Of a stretch of 64,000 bases of DNA, positions 17,180 to 26,121 are shown one piece after another. The DNA is from Deltaproteobacteria bacterium (lineage in GTDB: Bacteria; Myxococcota_A; UBA9042; PHBI01), in NCBI GenBank assembly GCA_020632715.1, contig JACKFA010000001.1, positions 1,807,581 to 1,871,580 on the forward strand, in the 5' to 3' direction. Under the pieces are notes generated by a model. The model had not been told where the DNA came from and did not search any database. It saw only the letters and a program-made list of their open reading frames with translations. How positions within the stretch are numbered: the first letter of the stretch is position 1; every line of letters begins with the position of its first letter. A program made the position numbers and the translations under genes.

Positions 17180-17947
17180 TCACGCGATGGCCACCGCCGC
17201 GCTCGCCGCCGCCGCGATGAAGAGCGCCAGCGCGAGCACGACCAGCGCCCGCGCCGCGCGCGAGCCGGGGGGCGCGAGGCCTGTGAGCGCGCCCCCGACG
17301 ACGCCTCCGACATGCGCGGCGTGGTCGATGCCGGTGAGCGCGAGCGGCGCCAGCAGCAGCACCGCCAGCATCGCGAGGAGCCCTGGGCCGAGGCGCCGCC
17401 GCGTCGCCTCCGGGAAGCGCGCGCGGAAGCGCCAGGCGTCGACGGCCAGGAGCCCGGCGAGCCCGTAGGCCGCGCCCGAGGCGCCGACGCTCCCGGCGGC
17501 GACGAAGAGCCAGGACGCCGTCTGCCCGAGCGCGCCCGCGAGGAGCGCTGTGGCGAGGCTCCGCCCGAGCCCGCCGACACGCGCCGCGGCGACCCCGAAG
17601 AGCGCGAGCCAGAGCGCGTTCATCGCGAGGTGCAGGACGTCCGTGTGGAGGAACATCGAGGCGACCAGGCGCCACCACTCACCGGCCGACACGAGGCGGT
17701 CGATCTTCGCGCCGAGCGCCACGAGGGCCTCGGAGCCGGGGCCGTTCACAAAAGTCGCGTCCGGACCTTTAGAGAAAACGACGGAGCAACCGTAGAGAAG
17801 TGTGAGCAGCGCGATGGCGGCGCCCCACCCCTTCGGGGCGTCGTATCGATCCCGCCCGACCGGCGGACTAGCCCTTCCTGACACCGGACCCGTCACCGTC
17901 GCGCTCGCGCTCGCGCACGGGCGGCGGCGGCGGGGGACTGGACGCAC
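17180..17947 (-). CDS. Rhomboid family intramembrane serine protease
   Basis: Membrane protease that cleaves other proteins within the bilayer. 255 aa with six or so TM segments. The active-site Ser is in G-A-S-G-A-A-Y-G and the paired His in I-D-H-A-A-H-V-G-G. The L1-loop and TM2 region reads G-E-W-W-R-L-V-A-S-M-F-L-H with H-L-A-M-N-A-L-W, the conserved H-x-x-x-N motif. The first 35 residues are Arg/Pro-rich and poorly conserved in character; a GTG near 17896 is an alternative start that would free space for the divergent sigma-factor gene. It is convergent with the Sel1-like gene. Substrates unknown. Confidence 0.85.
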   Translation of the reverse strand: MRPVPRRRRPCASASATVTGPVSGRASPPVGRDRYDAPKGWGAAIALLTLLYGCSVVFSKGPDATFVNGPGSEALVALGAKIDRLVSAGEWWRLVASMFLHTDVLHLAMNALWLALFGVAAARVGGLGRSLATALLAGALGQTASWLFVAAGSVGASGAAYGLAGLLAVDAWRFRARFPEATRRRLGPGLLAMLAVLLLAPLALTGIDHAAHVGGVVGGALTGLAPPGSRAARALVVLALALFIAAAASAAVAIA

Positions 17948-18781
17948 ATGCAGAGTCCACTACACTCACAGCCGACGACGGCCACCATCGCGACGAGCGC
18001 ACCGAGCAAGACGCCACTGATGTCGAACCCCCCTGAGGAAACGCCGGATCCCCCGATGGACCGCGAGGATCTGCTGAAGGCGCACATGCGCCTCGTGAAG
18101 CAGGTCGCGCTGAAGATCGCGGCGCGCCTCCCGCCGAACGTCGAGCTCGACGACCTCATCGGCTCGGGGATGATCGGCCTCCTCGACGCGGTGGACAAGT
18201 TCGACCAGGCCAAATCGACCAATTTCAAGAAGTACGCGGAGATCCGCATCAAGGGCGCGATCCTCGACGAGCTCCGCGCCATGGACCACGTGAGCCGCAC
18301 GGTGCGCCGCCGCACGACCGAGCTCACGCAGACCGTCGCGAAGCTGACCGAGCAGCTCGGCCGCAAGGTGACCGACGAGGACGTCGCGTCGCACCTCGGC
18401 ATGGACATGCAGAACTACCACACGCTGCTGAACAAGCTGAAGCCCGTGCTGGTGCTCTCCTTCGAGGACCTCTCCGAGGACAAGAACCGCGATCCCATGC
18501 AGTGGATCGCCGACCCGAACGCACGCGACCCGCAGCTCTCGCTCCACACGAAGAAGCTCCGCGAGCTCGTCAACGACGTCATCGACTCGCTGAAGGAGCG
18601 GCAGCGCCTCGTGGTGCGCTTCTACTACTACGATGGCATGACGCTGAAGGAGATCGGCAAGATCCTCGGCGTCAGCGAGAGCCGCATCAGCCAGATGCTG
18701 ACCCAGGCCACGGCGACCCTCGGGCGCCGCCTGAAGAACCAGCTCAAGGCCGAGGGCCTCGCCGTCCCGCAGATGGACTGA
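17948..18781 (+). CDS. FliA/WhiG-family RNA polymerase sigma factor
   Basis: Group 3 sigma-70 family protein, 277 aa from 17948. Region 2 is seen in V-A-L-K-I-A-A-R-L-P to D-L-I-G-S-G-M-I-G-L-L-D-A-V-D-K-F-D and the -10 binding segment F-K-K-Y-A-E-I-R-I-K-G-A-I-L-D. Region 3 contains V-S-R-T-V-R-R-R, and region 4 is L-K-E-I-G-K-I-L-G-V-S-E-S-R-I-S-Q. This matches the flagellar and WhiG sigma subgroup. No flagellar genes are in the window, so it may control another regulon. GGGGGA lies 11 bases before the ATG at 17948; the ATG at 18020 is the alternative and removes a low-complexity N-terminus. The gene is divergent from rhomboid with almost no spacer. Confidence 0.88.
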   Translation: MQSPLHSQPTTATIATSAPSKTPLMSNPPEETPDPPMDREDLLKAHMRLVKQVALKIAARLPPNVELDDLIGSGMIGLLDAVDKFDQAKSTNFKKYAEIRIKGAILDELRAMDHVSRTVRRRTTELTQTVAKLTEQLGRKVTDEDVASHLGMDMQNYHTLLNKLKPVLVLSFEDLSEDKNRDPMQWIADPNARDPQLSLHTKKLRELVNDVIDSLKERQRLVVRFYYYDGMTLKEIGKILGVSESRISQMLTQATATLGRRLKNQLKAEGLAVPQMD

Positions 18782-18926
18782 CGCGCCCTCCGCGCCGCCA
18801 CCGATCCTCCGCCGTCCGTCCGCGCGCCTCCCCGCGCGCGGCGGGCGGTGACCCGCATCTCGCGTGTTCGCGGTCGGCTCGGCGCCGGTCGCGACGCCGC
18901 GCGTTCGCGTGTATGCTCCCCCCACG

Positions 18927-21377
18927 ATGGGAGCGCCTCCTCACCCGAGAGCCGCAGGGAGCCCGCCTGCGCGCCGCCGCCGCGCCGCGCGCGGGCGAGG
19001 CGCCGCGCTCCTCGTCCCGCTCGCGCTGACCCTCCTGGTCGGAGGCTCGGCCACCGCGGCGCGCCTCGTCCCGGAGCCCGATCCCCTCGACGCGGACGAC
19101 CCGCTCGTGAGCGAGGACGTCGGCGACGACGTCGGCGACCTCACGGCGGCCGGCCCCGACGACGAGGACCTCGTCCTCGCCGCGCGGAAGAGCCGCACGA
19201 CCGTGCAGGAGGCGCCGTCCATCATCTACGTCGTGACGAAGGAGCAGATCGCCGAGCGCGGCTACCGCTCCATCAACGACGTGCTGCGCACGGTGCCGGG
19301 CTTCGAGGGCGACCGCTGGGAGGGGAACGGCTGGGAGCGCACGAGCTTCTCGCGCGGGATCCCGCACGGCGTGCTCGTGCTCTGGAACGGCGTGAACATC
19401 GTCGAGCCGCTCCGGAACTACGTGTCGCTCGACCGCAAGATCCCGCTCGAGATCGTCGAGCGCATCGAGGTCACGAGCGGCCCGGGCGGCGTCCTCTGGG
19501 GCAGCAACGCCCTCCTCGGCATCGTGAACATCGTGACGAAGCACCCCGAGGACAAAGGCCTGACCGCGGTCGTGGGCGCCGGCGACGGCCCCGGCGACCG
19601 CCTCGCGCTCAAGGCCGGGCTCGGCTACGACGCGCGCTTCGGCGAGGACGTCGGGCTCACGCTCTACGTCGACTTCTTCTCGAGCATGGGGCCGGAGCTG
19701 CGCCTCGACGCGCAGAAGGTCATCGGCTCCCTGCCCGAGCCGGCCGACGACTCGCCCACCATCTACGTCCCCGAGGCGGTGACGCTCTCGTCGGGGCAGC
19801 GCGACTGGTTCCTCAACATCGCGGGGCGCCTCGAGATAGGCCCCGTCGCGCTCGACTGGATGATCCCCTTCGAGGAGGACCACCGCGCCATCGCGACCGG
19901 CGGCGCGCCGCTCCGCGTGAACTTCCTCGATCCCGCGCAGAAGGGGGAGGCGAGCACGTCGAGCGACTCGGTGCGGGTCGTCCAGCTCAGCTACCGCGAC
20001 CGCTTCGCCGAGGACAAGGTCGGCGTGCTCGCGCGCGCCTACGTCGCGCAGTGGCTCGTGAACGACGACCCGTTCGGCGTGTACCCCGCGAGCCCCGTCG
20101 TCCTCGCGAACCTCGGCTACACGCAGGACCTGCGGCTGAAGCTCATCGGCGACGTCATCGTGCGGCCGGGCGTGGCGGTCGACGTCGACTACGGGGTCGG
20201 CGACGACCTGAAGCTGCTCGCCGGCGGCGAGCTCTTCTTCGACATCAACCGCGGCGTGGACCAGACGAGCTGGGCGCCCGCGACGGAGGGGCAGTGTCCG
20301 ACGGGCTTCACTTACGACCCGTACGACACGCACCTCCCGTGCCGCATCGTCGATCGGCTCATCGACGACGTCACGCGCGCCATCGGCGGCGGCTTCGTGC
20401 AGGCGGACTGGCGCGTCCTGCCGGAGCTCGCGCTGTCGGCGGGCGTGCGGCTCCAGGCGTCGAGCCAGTTCGACCCGGCGCTCCTCTGGAGCGGGGGCGC
20501 GGTCTGGCGCGTGGCCGACCGGACGCACCTGAAGCTCTTCGCGTCGAGCGGCCTCCGGCCCCCGGGGACGGCGTCGACCAACGTGCGCGACACGACCTCG
20601 TCCATCACGTTCAAGGCGAACCCGGACCTGGGCGCGGAGACGTCGACCTCGTTCGAGCTCGAGGCGAACACGATGCTGCTCCGCGACGCGGGCGTCGTGC
20701 GCGACCTCTATCTGCGCGCGAACGCGTCGTACACGCTCATGGACAACGTCATCGGGCGGCCGGGCGGGCGCTACGAGAACTCGGCGCAGCTCGACATCAT
20801 CGGCGCCGAGGCCTACGCGCGCCTGCGTTTTCAGGCGGGACACGAGGTGTGGGCGAACTACACGTACACGCGGGTGTTCGACGACCGGCAGCCGAGCGGC
20901 GAGATCCAGAACATCTCGAACCACATGGTGAACCTCGGCGGGAAGGTCGGCTTCCTCGACGACCACATCGAGCTCATGGGGCTCCTCACCTACAAGAGCG
21001 CGATGGTCGACCCGAACCGGCCGCCGCTCGTCGACCCGAGCCGCCCCGACTACTCGCAGAGCTGCGCGAACATCCTCGCGTCCGGGGTCGCGAGCGACGA
21101 CCCGCTGCGGCAGATCTGCAGCTTCCCGACGCTGTCGGGCGCGGTCATCGTGCTCCCCGGGCAGGTCGTGCGCGAGACCCTCGACCCGGTGCTGCTCCTC
21201 GACTTCGGCGTGCGCTTCCGCAACATCTGGCGCGACCTGACCGTCGCGGTCTTCGTGCACAACGCGCTCGACTACCGCTACTACGAGCCCGACAACGACG
21301 GCGACGCGCGGGTCATCAGCCGGCCGCAGCCGAAGCCGGGGATGAGCTTCTTCGGGCAGATCTCCTTCGGGCTCTGA
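18927..21377 (+). CDS. TonB-dependent outer-membrane receptor
   Basis: 816 aa from ATG 18927, chosen because it opens an Arg-rich n-region and a hydrophobic signal core (A-L-L-V-P-L-A-L-T-L-L-V-G-G). The plug domain follows: V-Q-E-A-P-S-I-I-Y-V-V-T-K-E-Q-I, then R-S-I-N-D-V-L-R-T-V-P-G-F, G-V-L-V-L-W-N-G-V and G-P-G-G-V-L-W-G-S-N-A-L-L-G-I-V-N-I-V. The remainder is a long beta-barrel, ending in G-Q-I-S-F-G-L. Such receptors import large ligands (iron chelates, cobalamin, glycans) with energy from TonB. An acidic segment before the plug may be the TonB-box region. No transport or TonB genes are adjacent, so the ligand is unknown. Confidence 0.88.
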   Translation: MGAPPHPRAAGSPPARRRRAARGRGAALLVPLALTLLVGGSATAARLVPEPDPLDADDPLVSEDVGDDVGDLTAAGPDDEDLVLAARKSRTTVQEAPSIIYVVTKEQIAERGYRSINDVLRTVPGFEGDRWEGNGWERTSFSRGIPHGVLVLWNGVNIVEPLRNYVSLDRKIPLEIVERIEVTSGPGGVLWGSNALLGIVNIVTKHPEDKGLTAVVGAGDGPGDRLALKAGLGYDARFGEDVGLTLYVDFFSSMGPELRLDAQKVIGSLPEPADDSPTIYVPEAVTLSSGQRDWFLNIAGRLEIGPVALDWMIPFEEDHRAIATGGAPLRVNFLDPAQKGEASTSSDSVRVVQLSYRDRFAEDKVGVLARAYVAQWLVNDDPFGVYPASPVVLANLGYTQDLRLKLIGDVIVRPGVAVDVDYGVGDDLKLLAGGELFFDINRGVDQTSWAPATEGQCPTGFTYDPYDTHLPCRIVDRLIDDVTRAIGGGFVQADWRVLPELALSAGVRLQASSQFDPALLWSGGAVWRVADRTHLKLFASSGLRPPGTASTNVRDTTSSITFKANPDLGAETSTSFELEANTMLLRDAGVVRDLYLRANASYTLMDNVIGRPGGRYENSAQLDIIGAEAYARLRFQAGHEVWANYTYTRVFDDRQPSGEIQNISNHMVNLGGKVGFLDDHIELMGLLTYKSAMVDPNRPPLVDPSRPDYSQSCANILASGVASDDPLRQICSFPTLSGAVIVLPGQVVRETLDPVLLLDFGVRFRNIWRDLTVAVFVHNALDYRYYEPDNDGDARVISRPQPKPGMSFFGQISFGL

Positions 21378-21439
21378 AGGTGCCCCGGCCGGCGCCGAAA
21401 TCGCCAATGATTACGTCGCCTTGTGCGCCAAATCGGTGA

Positions 21440-21468
21440 TTGACACCCCCGGGCTCCCAGGCTATGGT
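21440..21468 (+). promoter_or_regulatory. Promoter of gyrA
   Basis: TTGACA (21440-21445), a 17-base spacer and TATGGT (21463-21468). The first 15 bases TTGACACCCCCGGGC are identical to those of the ppdK promoter on the other strand at 63765-63779. The leader to the gyrA ATG is about 50 bases. Confidence 0.8.
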
Positions 21469-21524
21469 CCCGCGGCACTCGCGCCCCGCTCTGGGGCGCT
21501 TTTCCCGCCGATCTGGACCGCCCC

Positions 21525-24239
21525 ATGGACAACCTCCCGACCCCCTCCGACGGCCACCGCGTCGCGGTGAACATCGAAGAGGAGATGCGCGGGTCGTATC
21601 TCGCCTACGCCATGTCGGTCATCATCGGCCGCGCGCTCCCCGACGTGCGCGACGGCCTGAAGCCCGTGCACCGGCGCGTGCTCTACGCGATGTACGAGCA
21701 GAAGAACTCGTACAACTCGGCGTACAAGAAGTCGGCGCGCATCGTCGGCGACGTCATCGGCAAGTACCACCCGCACGGCGATCAGGCCGTGTACGACACG
21801 ATCGTCCGCATGGCGCAGCCCTTCTCGCTGCGCTACGTGCTCGTCGACGGACAGGGGAACTTCGGCTCGGTCGACGGCGACCCCGCCGCCGCCATGCGGT
21901 ACACCGAGATCCGCATGACCCGGCTCGCCGGGGAGATGCTGAACGACATCGAGAAGGAGACCATCGACTGGCAGGACAACTACGACGGCTCCGAGCAGGA
22001 GCCGACGGTCCTGCCGGCCGGTTTCCCGCAGCTGCTCGTGAACGGTTCGGGCGGCATCGCGGTCGGCATGGCGACGAACATGCCGCCGCACAACCTGCAC
22101 GAGGTCATCCAGGCGACCATCGCGGTCATCGAGGACCCGGACATCGACGTCCTCGACCTCCTGCAGATCATCCCCGGGCCGGACTTCCCGACGGGCGGCT
22201 ACATCTTCGGGCGGCAGGGGATCTTCGAGGCGTACACGACGGGGCGCGGGAAGATCCAGGTCCGCGCGAAGGCGGACATCGAGTACGACGAGAAGGGCGA
22301 CGAGAAGGCCATCGCCGTCACGGAGCTCCCGTACCAGGTGAACAAGGCGCGCCTGCTCGAGACGATCGCGGAGCTCGTGCGCGACAAGAAGATCGAAGGG
22401 ATCCGGGACCTTCGGGACGAGAGCGACCGCACCGGGATGCGCATCTACATCGAGCTCAAGAAGGGCGCGATGGCGCAGATCGTGCTGAACAAGCTCTTCG
22501 CGATGACGCAGATGCAGACGACGTTCGGCATCATCAACCTCGCCATCGTGCAGGGGCAGCCGCGCGTCCTCGCCCTGAAGGAGCTCATCACCCACTTCGT
22601 GAACCACCGCCGCGACGTGGTCACGCGGCGGACGCGCTACGAGCTCAGGAAGGCGGAGGAGCGGATCCACATCCTCGAGGGCTACCTGAAGGCCCTCGCG
22701 AACATCGACGAGGTCATCGCGATCATCAAGGCGAGCGCGAGCCCGGCCGAGGCGCGCGCGGGCCTCATGGCGCGCTTCGAGCTCTCCGAGGTGCAGGCGC
22801 AGAGCATCCTCGATCTCCGCCTCCAGCGCCTGACGGCGATGGAGGTCGAGAAGATCGAGGAGGAGTACCGCGAGGTGCTCGCGCGCATCACGTGGCTCAA
22901 GGGGATCCTCGCCGACGACGGCAAGCTCATGGCGCTCATCGTCGAGGAGCTGCGCGCCATCGACGCGCAGTACACCGACCCGCGCCGCACCGAGATCGTG
23001 AACGCCTCGGGCGAGATCGGCATCGAGGACCTCATCGCCGACGACGACATGGTCGTGACGGTGACGTCGACCGGCTACATCAAGCGCACGCCGCTCGTCG
23101 AGTACCGCACGCAGCGCCGCGGCGGGAAGGGCCGGAGCGGCATGTCGACGAAGGACGCGGACGACGTCACGAACATGTTCGTCGCGTCGAGCCACACGCT
23201 GCTCCTCATCTTCACGGACCGCGGGCAGGTCTACCCGCTCAAGGTGTGGGAGCTGCCGCGCTCGGGGATGGCGGCGACCGGGAAGGCCATCGTCAACCTC
23301 ATCCAGCTCGAGGACGGGGAGACGGTGCGGACCATCCTGCCGGTCGAGAGCCTCGACGATCCCGAGTGCTACCTCGTGTTCGCGACGCACCAGGGGACGG
23401 TGAAGCGGACGGCGATAACCCAGTACAAGAACATCCGGAAGGGCGGCATCCGCGCGATCATCCTCGGTGAGGAGGACGATCTCGTCGAGGTGCGGCTCGC
23501 GACGGAGCGCGACCACGTGATGCTGGTCACGGCGCACGGGCAGGCGATCGTCTTCGCGGTGCCGGACGCGCGCGCGGTCGGGCGGGCGGCGCAGGGGGTG
23601 CGGGGGATCCGGCTCCGGAAGGACGACAGCGTCGTCGCGATGGACATCGTGAACCTCGAGGGGGAGGCCCCGGAGGACGAGGTGCCGAGCGATGACGACG
23701 CCGCGGTCGAGGTCGAGGACGCCGCCGCGGTCGACGACGACGACGACGACTCGGAGACGCAGGTCGACGAGAGCACGCCGACGGTCGTGCTGGTCACCGA
23801 GAAGGGCTACGGGAAGCGCACGCCGCTCGAGCTCTTCCGGATCCAGCGGCGCGGCGGGCTCGGGCTCCGCGCGCTGCCGTACTCGGCGCGGAACGGCGCG
23901 CTCGTCGCGATGTGCCAGGTGAAGACGGACGACGACCTGATGCTCGTGACGGACGGCGGCACGATCATCCGGCTCCCGGTGGCCGAGATCCGGGCGTACA
24001 GCCGCGCGGCGAAGGGTGTCCGGATCATCAACCTGAGCAACGAGAAGGTCGTGTCGATCAACCCGGTCCCGGCCTCGGAGGAGGAGGAGGACGACGCGGT
24101 GATCGAGGGGGCCGAGGGGCTCGGCGCGGGCGAGTCGGAGTCCGAGTCCGAGGACGAGGGGCTCGACGGGCTCGTCGACGAGACCCCGGGCGCCGACGCC
24201 GACGCGCGCGAGCCGTCCGGCGACGACGACGGCGAGTAG
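21525..24239 (+). CDS. gyrA: DNA gyrase subunit A
   Basis: Breaks and rejoins DNA so that gyrase can introduce negative supercoils. 904 aa. The catalytic Tyr is Tyr126 in A-A-A-M-R-Y-T-E-I-R. The quinolone-determining region reads H-P-H-G-D-Q-A-V-Y-D, with Gln87 at the position of E. coli Ser83 and Asp91 matching Asp87. The GyrA box Q-R-R-G-G-K-G is present, identifying gyrase rather than topoisomerase IV. The C-terminal beta-pinwheel has an acidic insertion (about 712-752, including six Asp in a row) and the protein ends in an acidic tail of about 55 residues. It has its own strong promoter; gyrB is not in the window. Confidence 0.96.
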   Translation: MDNLPTPSDGHRVAVNIEEEMRGSYLAYAMSVIIGRALPDVRDGLKPVHRRVLYAMYEQKNSYNSAYKKSARIVGDVIGKYHPHGDQAVYDTIVRMAQPFSLRYVLVDGQGNFGSVDGDPAAAMRYTEIRMTRLAGEMLNDIEKETIDWQDNYDGSEQEPTVLPAGFPQLLVNGSGGIAVGMATNMPPHNLHEVIQATIAVIEDPDIDVLDLLQIIPGPDFPTGGYIFGRQGIFEAYTTGRGKIQVRAKADIEYDEKGDEKAIAVTELPYQVNKARLLETIAELVRDKKIEGIRDLRDESDRTGMRIYIELKKGAMAQIVLNKLFAMTQMQTTFGIINLAIVQGQPRVLALKELITHFVNHRRDVVTRRTRYELRKAEERIHILEGYLKALANIDEVIAIIKASASPAEARAGLMARFELSEVQAQSILDLRLQRLTAMEVEKIEEEYREVLARITWLKGILADDGKLMALIVEELRAIDAQYTDPRRTEIVNASGEIGIEDLIADDDMVVTVTSTGYIKRTPLVEYRTQRRGGKGRSGMSTKDADDVTNMFVASSHTLLLIFTDRGQVYPLKVWELPRSGMAATGKAIVNLIQLEDGETVRTILPVESLDDPECYLVFATHQGTVKRTAITQYKNIRKGGIRAIILGEEDDLVEVRLATERDHVMLVTAHGQAIVFAVPDARAVGRAAQGVRGIRLRKDDSVVAMDIVNLEGEAPEDEVPSDDDAAVEVEDAAAVDDDDDDSETQVDESTPTVVLVTEKGYGKRTPLELFRIQRRGGLGLRALPYSARNGALVAMCQVKTDDDLMLVTDGGTIIRLPVAEIRAYSRAAKGVRIINLSNEKVVSINPVPASEEEEDDAVIEGAEGLGAGESESESEDEGLDGLVDETPGADADAREPSGDDDGE

Positions 24240-24248
24240 GCCGTCGGG

Positions 24249-24268
24249 GGCGCGCGATCGCGCGCGCC
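24249..24268 (+). terminator. GC hairpin after gyrA
   Basis: GGCGCGCG (24249-24256) pairs with CGCGCGCC (24261-24268) around ATCG, 10 bases after the gyrA stop. Only a short T-rich stretch (ATCTTTG) follows, so termination may be partial. Confidence 0.5.
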
Positions 24269-24275
24269 GTGATCT

Positions 24276-24426
24276 TTGAACGCTGATGGTGAGGCCCGCG
24301 CCGGGGTGGCGCGGGAGCCCGAACCAGCGAGTGCGCTGCGAGACACGCGCTGCTCGGCCCGAGACAGGGCCGGGTGGGGTGTCGGAGCGCCAACCGCCCG
24401 CGACGCGCGGGCAGGAGAGTGAGCGA
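24276..24426 (+). other. Structured leader upstream of the methyltransferase gene
   Basis: The stretch before the ATG at 24427 contains several nested stems: CGCTG with CAGCG enclosing CCGCGCC-GGGGT-GGCGCGG, and later GGCCC-GAGACA-GGGCC. A strong AGGAGAG ribosome-binding site is at 24413-24419. I do not recognise a known riboswitch. It may simply reflect high GC content. Confidence 0.35.
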
Positions 24427-25668
24427 ATGGGCAAGCAGGATACGCAGAAGCAGCAGGCCGGCGACGGCGTCACGGTCGAGCTCCGGCGCGGGAAGTCGAA
24501 GCCGTTCTGGCTCGGCCACCCGTGGATCTTCTCCGGGGCGATCCACGCGGTGCACGGGGATCCGGGGCCGACGGGGGCGCCGTGCAAGGTCGTCGACGAG
24601 CGCGGGAACGTGGTCGGGACGGGGTTCTACAACCCGCTCGGCAAGATCGCGGTGCGCCTCCTCCAGCACCGCCGCACGACGGATCTCGAGTTCGAGCCGG
24701 AGGGCTTCGGGCGGGTGCTCGATCGGCGGCTGCGCGCGGCGTGGGCGCGGCGGAAGGCGCTGGCGCTGCCGCGGCCGGACACGGACGTGTACCGCGCGGT
24801 GAACGCCGAGGGCGACCTCCTGCCGGGGCTCGTGGTGGACATGCTCGGCGACCTCGCGAGCGTGCAGCTCAACAGCCGCCAGATGTACGACGAGCGGACC
24901 CTCGTGACGCGGCTCGTGGCCGAGGTGACGGGGGCGCGGCAGGTGATGCTGTCGGTGACGGAGACGGCCTCGAAGCTCGAGGGCGTGCCGATCACGGGCG
25001 AGATGGGCATCGGCGAGCTCCCGAGCGGGCTCGAGGTGACGGAGAACGGGATCCGCTACGCGCTCGACCTGGACGCTGCGCAGAAGACGGGGTTCTACGC
25101 GGACCAGCGGGAGAACCGCGCGCGCTTCGCGGCGGTGTCGAAGGGGTCGCGGCTCCTCGACCTCTACTGCTACGTGGGGGGCTTCGGGCTGAACGCGGCG
25201 AAGGCGGGCGCGGCGTCGGTGACGCAGGTCGACAGCTCGAAGCCGGCGACGACGCAGGCGCAGGCGAACGCGGCGCTGAACGGGCTCAGCGGGCTCGAGG
25301 TGGTGAACACGGACGCGGTGACCTACCTGAAGGAGGCGGTCGCGCGCGGGGACAAGTGGGACCGCATCGTGTGCGACCCGCCGAAGCTCGCGAACGGCCG
25401 GGCGCACGTCGAGGAGGCGCTGAAGAAGTACGCGCGCATCAACACGCTCGCGATGTCGGCGCTCGAGCCGGGCGGGCTCCTGCTCACGTGCAGCTGCAGC
25501 CGCCACATCTCGCCGGACGAGTTCCTGCGCATGCTGACGGAGTCCGGACACCGCCTGCGGCGGTCGATCCAGGTCTTCGAGACGTGGAGCCAGCCGGGCG
25601 ACCACCCGACGCTCTCGGTGGCGCCGGAGGGGCGCTACCTGAAGGCGTACCTCGTGGGCGTCGAGTAG
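24427..25668 (+). CDS. RlmI-like class I SAM-dependent rRNA methyltransferase
   Basis: 413 aa protein of the PUA plus Rossmann family that includes E. coli RlmI, a 23S rRNA m5C methyltransferase. The N-terminal PUA-like domain holds H-P-W-I-F-S-G-A-I. The linker segment G-F-Y-A-D-Q-R-E-N-R is diagnostic. The SAM-binding loop is L-L-D-L-Y-C-Y-V-G-G-F-G, the motif IV-like segment is V-C-D-P-P-K-L, and C-S-C-S-R-H-I contributes cysteines of the catalytic type. ATG 24427 is set by AGGAGAG 7 bases upstream. It follows gyrA by 187 bp. RlmI-like function is inferred from family membership; the target base is not proven. Confidence 0.88.
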   Translation: MGKQDTQKQQAGDGVTVELRRGKSKPFWLGHPWIFSGAIHAVHGDPGPTGAPCKVVDERGNVVGTGFYNPLGKIAVRLLQHRRTTDLEFEPEGFGRVLDRRLRAAWARRKALALPRPDTDVYRAVNAEGDLLPGLVVDMLGDLASVQLNSRQMYDERTLVTRLVAEVTGARQVMLSVTETASKLEGVPITGEMGIGELPSGLEVTENGIRYALDLDAAQKTGFYADQRENRARFAAVSKGSRLLDLYCYVGGFGLNAAKAGAASVTQVDSSKPATTQAQANAALNGLSGLEVVNTDAVTYLKEAVARGDKWDRIVCDPPKLANGRAHVEEALKKYARINTLAMSALEPGGLLLTCSCSRHISPDEFLRMLTESGHRLRRSIQVFETWSQPGDHPTLSVAPEGRYLKAYLVGVE

Positions 25669-25736
25669 CGGCCGGTCGTCGGTCCGTCAGGCTAGTCCAG
25701 CGGCCTGGAGGGGCGCTCGAGCTCCGTTTGGGCGGA

Positions 25737-25998
25737 CCACGGAGGCACGGAGGCACGGAGGGTTCAGTGGGGTCCCTGACCCGACCTCTCGCGCCCACTC
25801 CGCGACGCTGCGTGGGAGGGAGGGGAGGGGGGCTCGCTTCGCGGGTCCTCCTCCGTGCTCCTCTGTGTCTCCGCGTCTCCGTGGTTGGCTCCCAGCGAAG
25901 CTCAGCATGGCCCCAGAGCGCTGCAAAGGCACCGGCTCGACGAGAGCATCGAGCCCTCCGTGCCCCCTCCGTGTCTCCGCGTCTCCGTGGTTTCTCCC
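25737..25998. repeat. Three copies of the CCACGGAGacGCGGAG repeat in a gene-free stretch
   Basis: The gap 25669-26121 contains no gene. Copies lie at 25737-25762 (CCACGGAGGCACGGAGG...), 25851-25886 and 25954-25998; the last two are inverted relative to the first (CTCCGCGTCTCCGTGGTT). The first and second can pair as an inverted repeat. Units of about 7-8 bases (CACGGAG, GCGGAGA) recur inside. A diverged relative lies at 1483-1518. The origin is unknown; nothing here encodes a mobility enzyme. Confidence 0.7.
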
Positions 25999-26121
25999 CC
26001 ACCTGAGCCGGCAGAGCACGTCATGCTGCAACGCAGCATCCTGTGCCTGGAACAACGCGGAGGCCATGCGTCTTGTGCGGTCGAGAACGATGTGTGCGCC
26101 GCACAATCGCGGCGCCGCGTG

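Noticed and set aside
25737..25998. CRISPR array
   Set aside because: The repeats are few, differ in orientation and length, and have no regular spacers; no cas genes are present.
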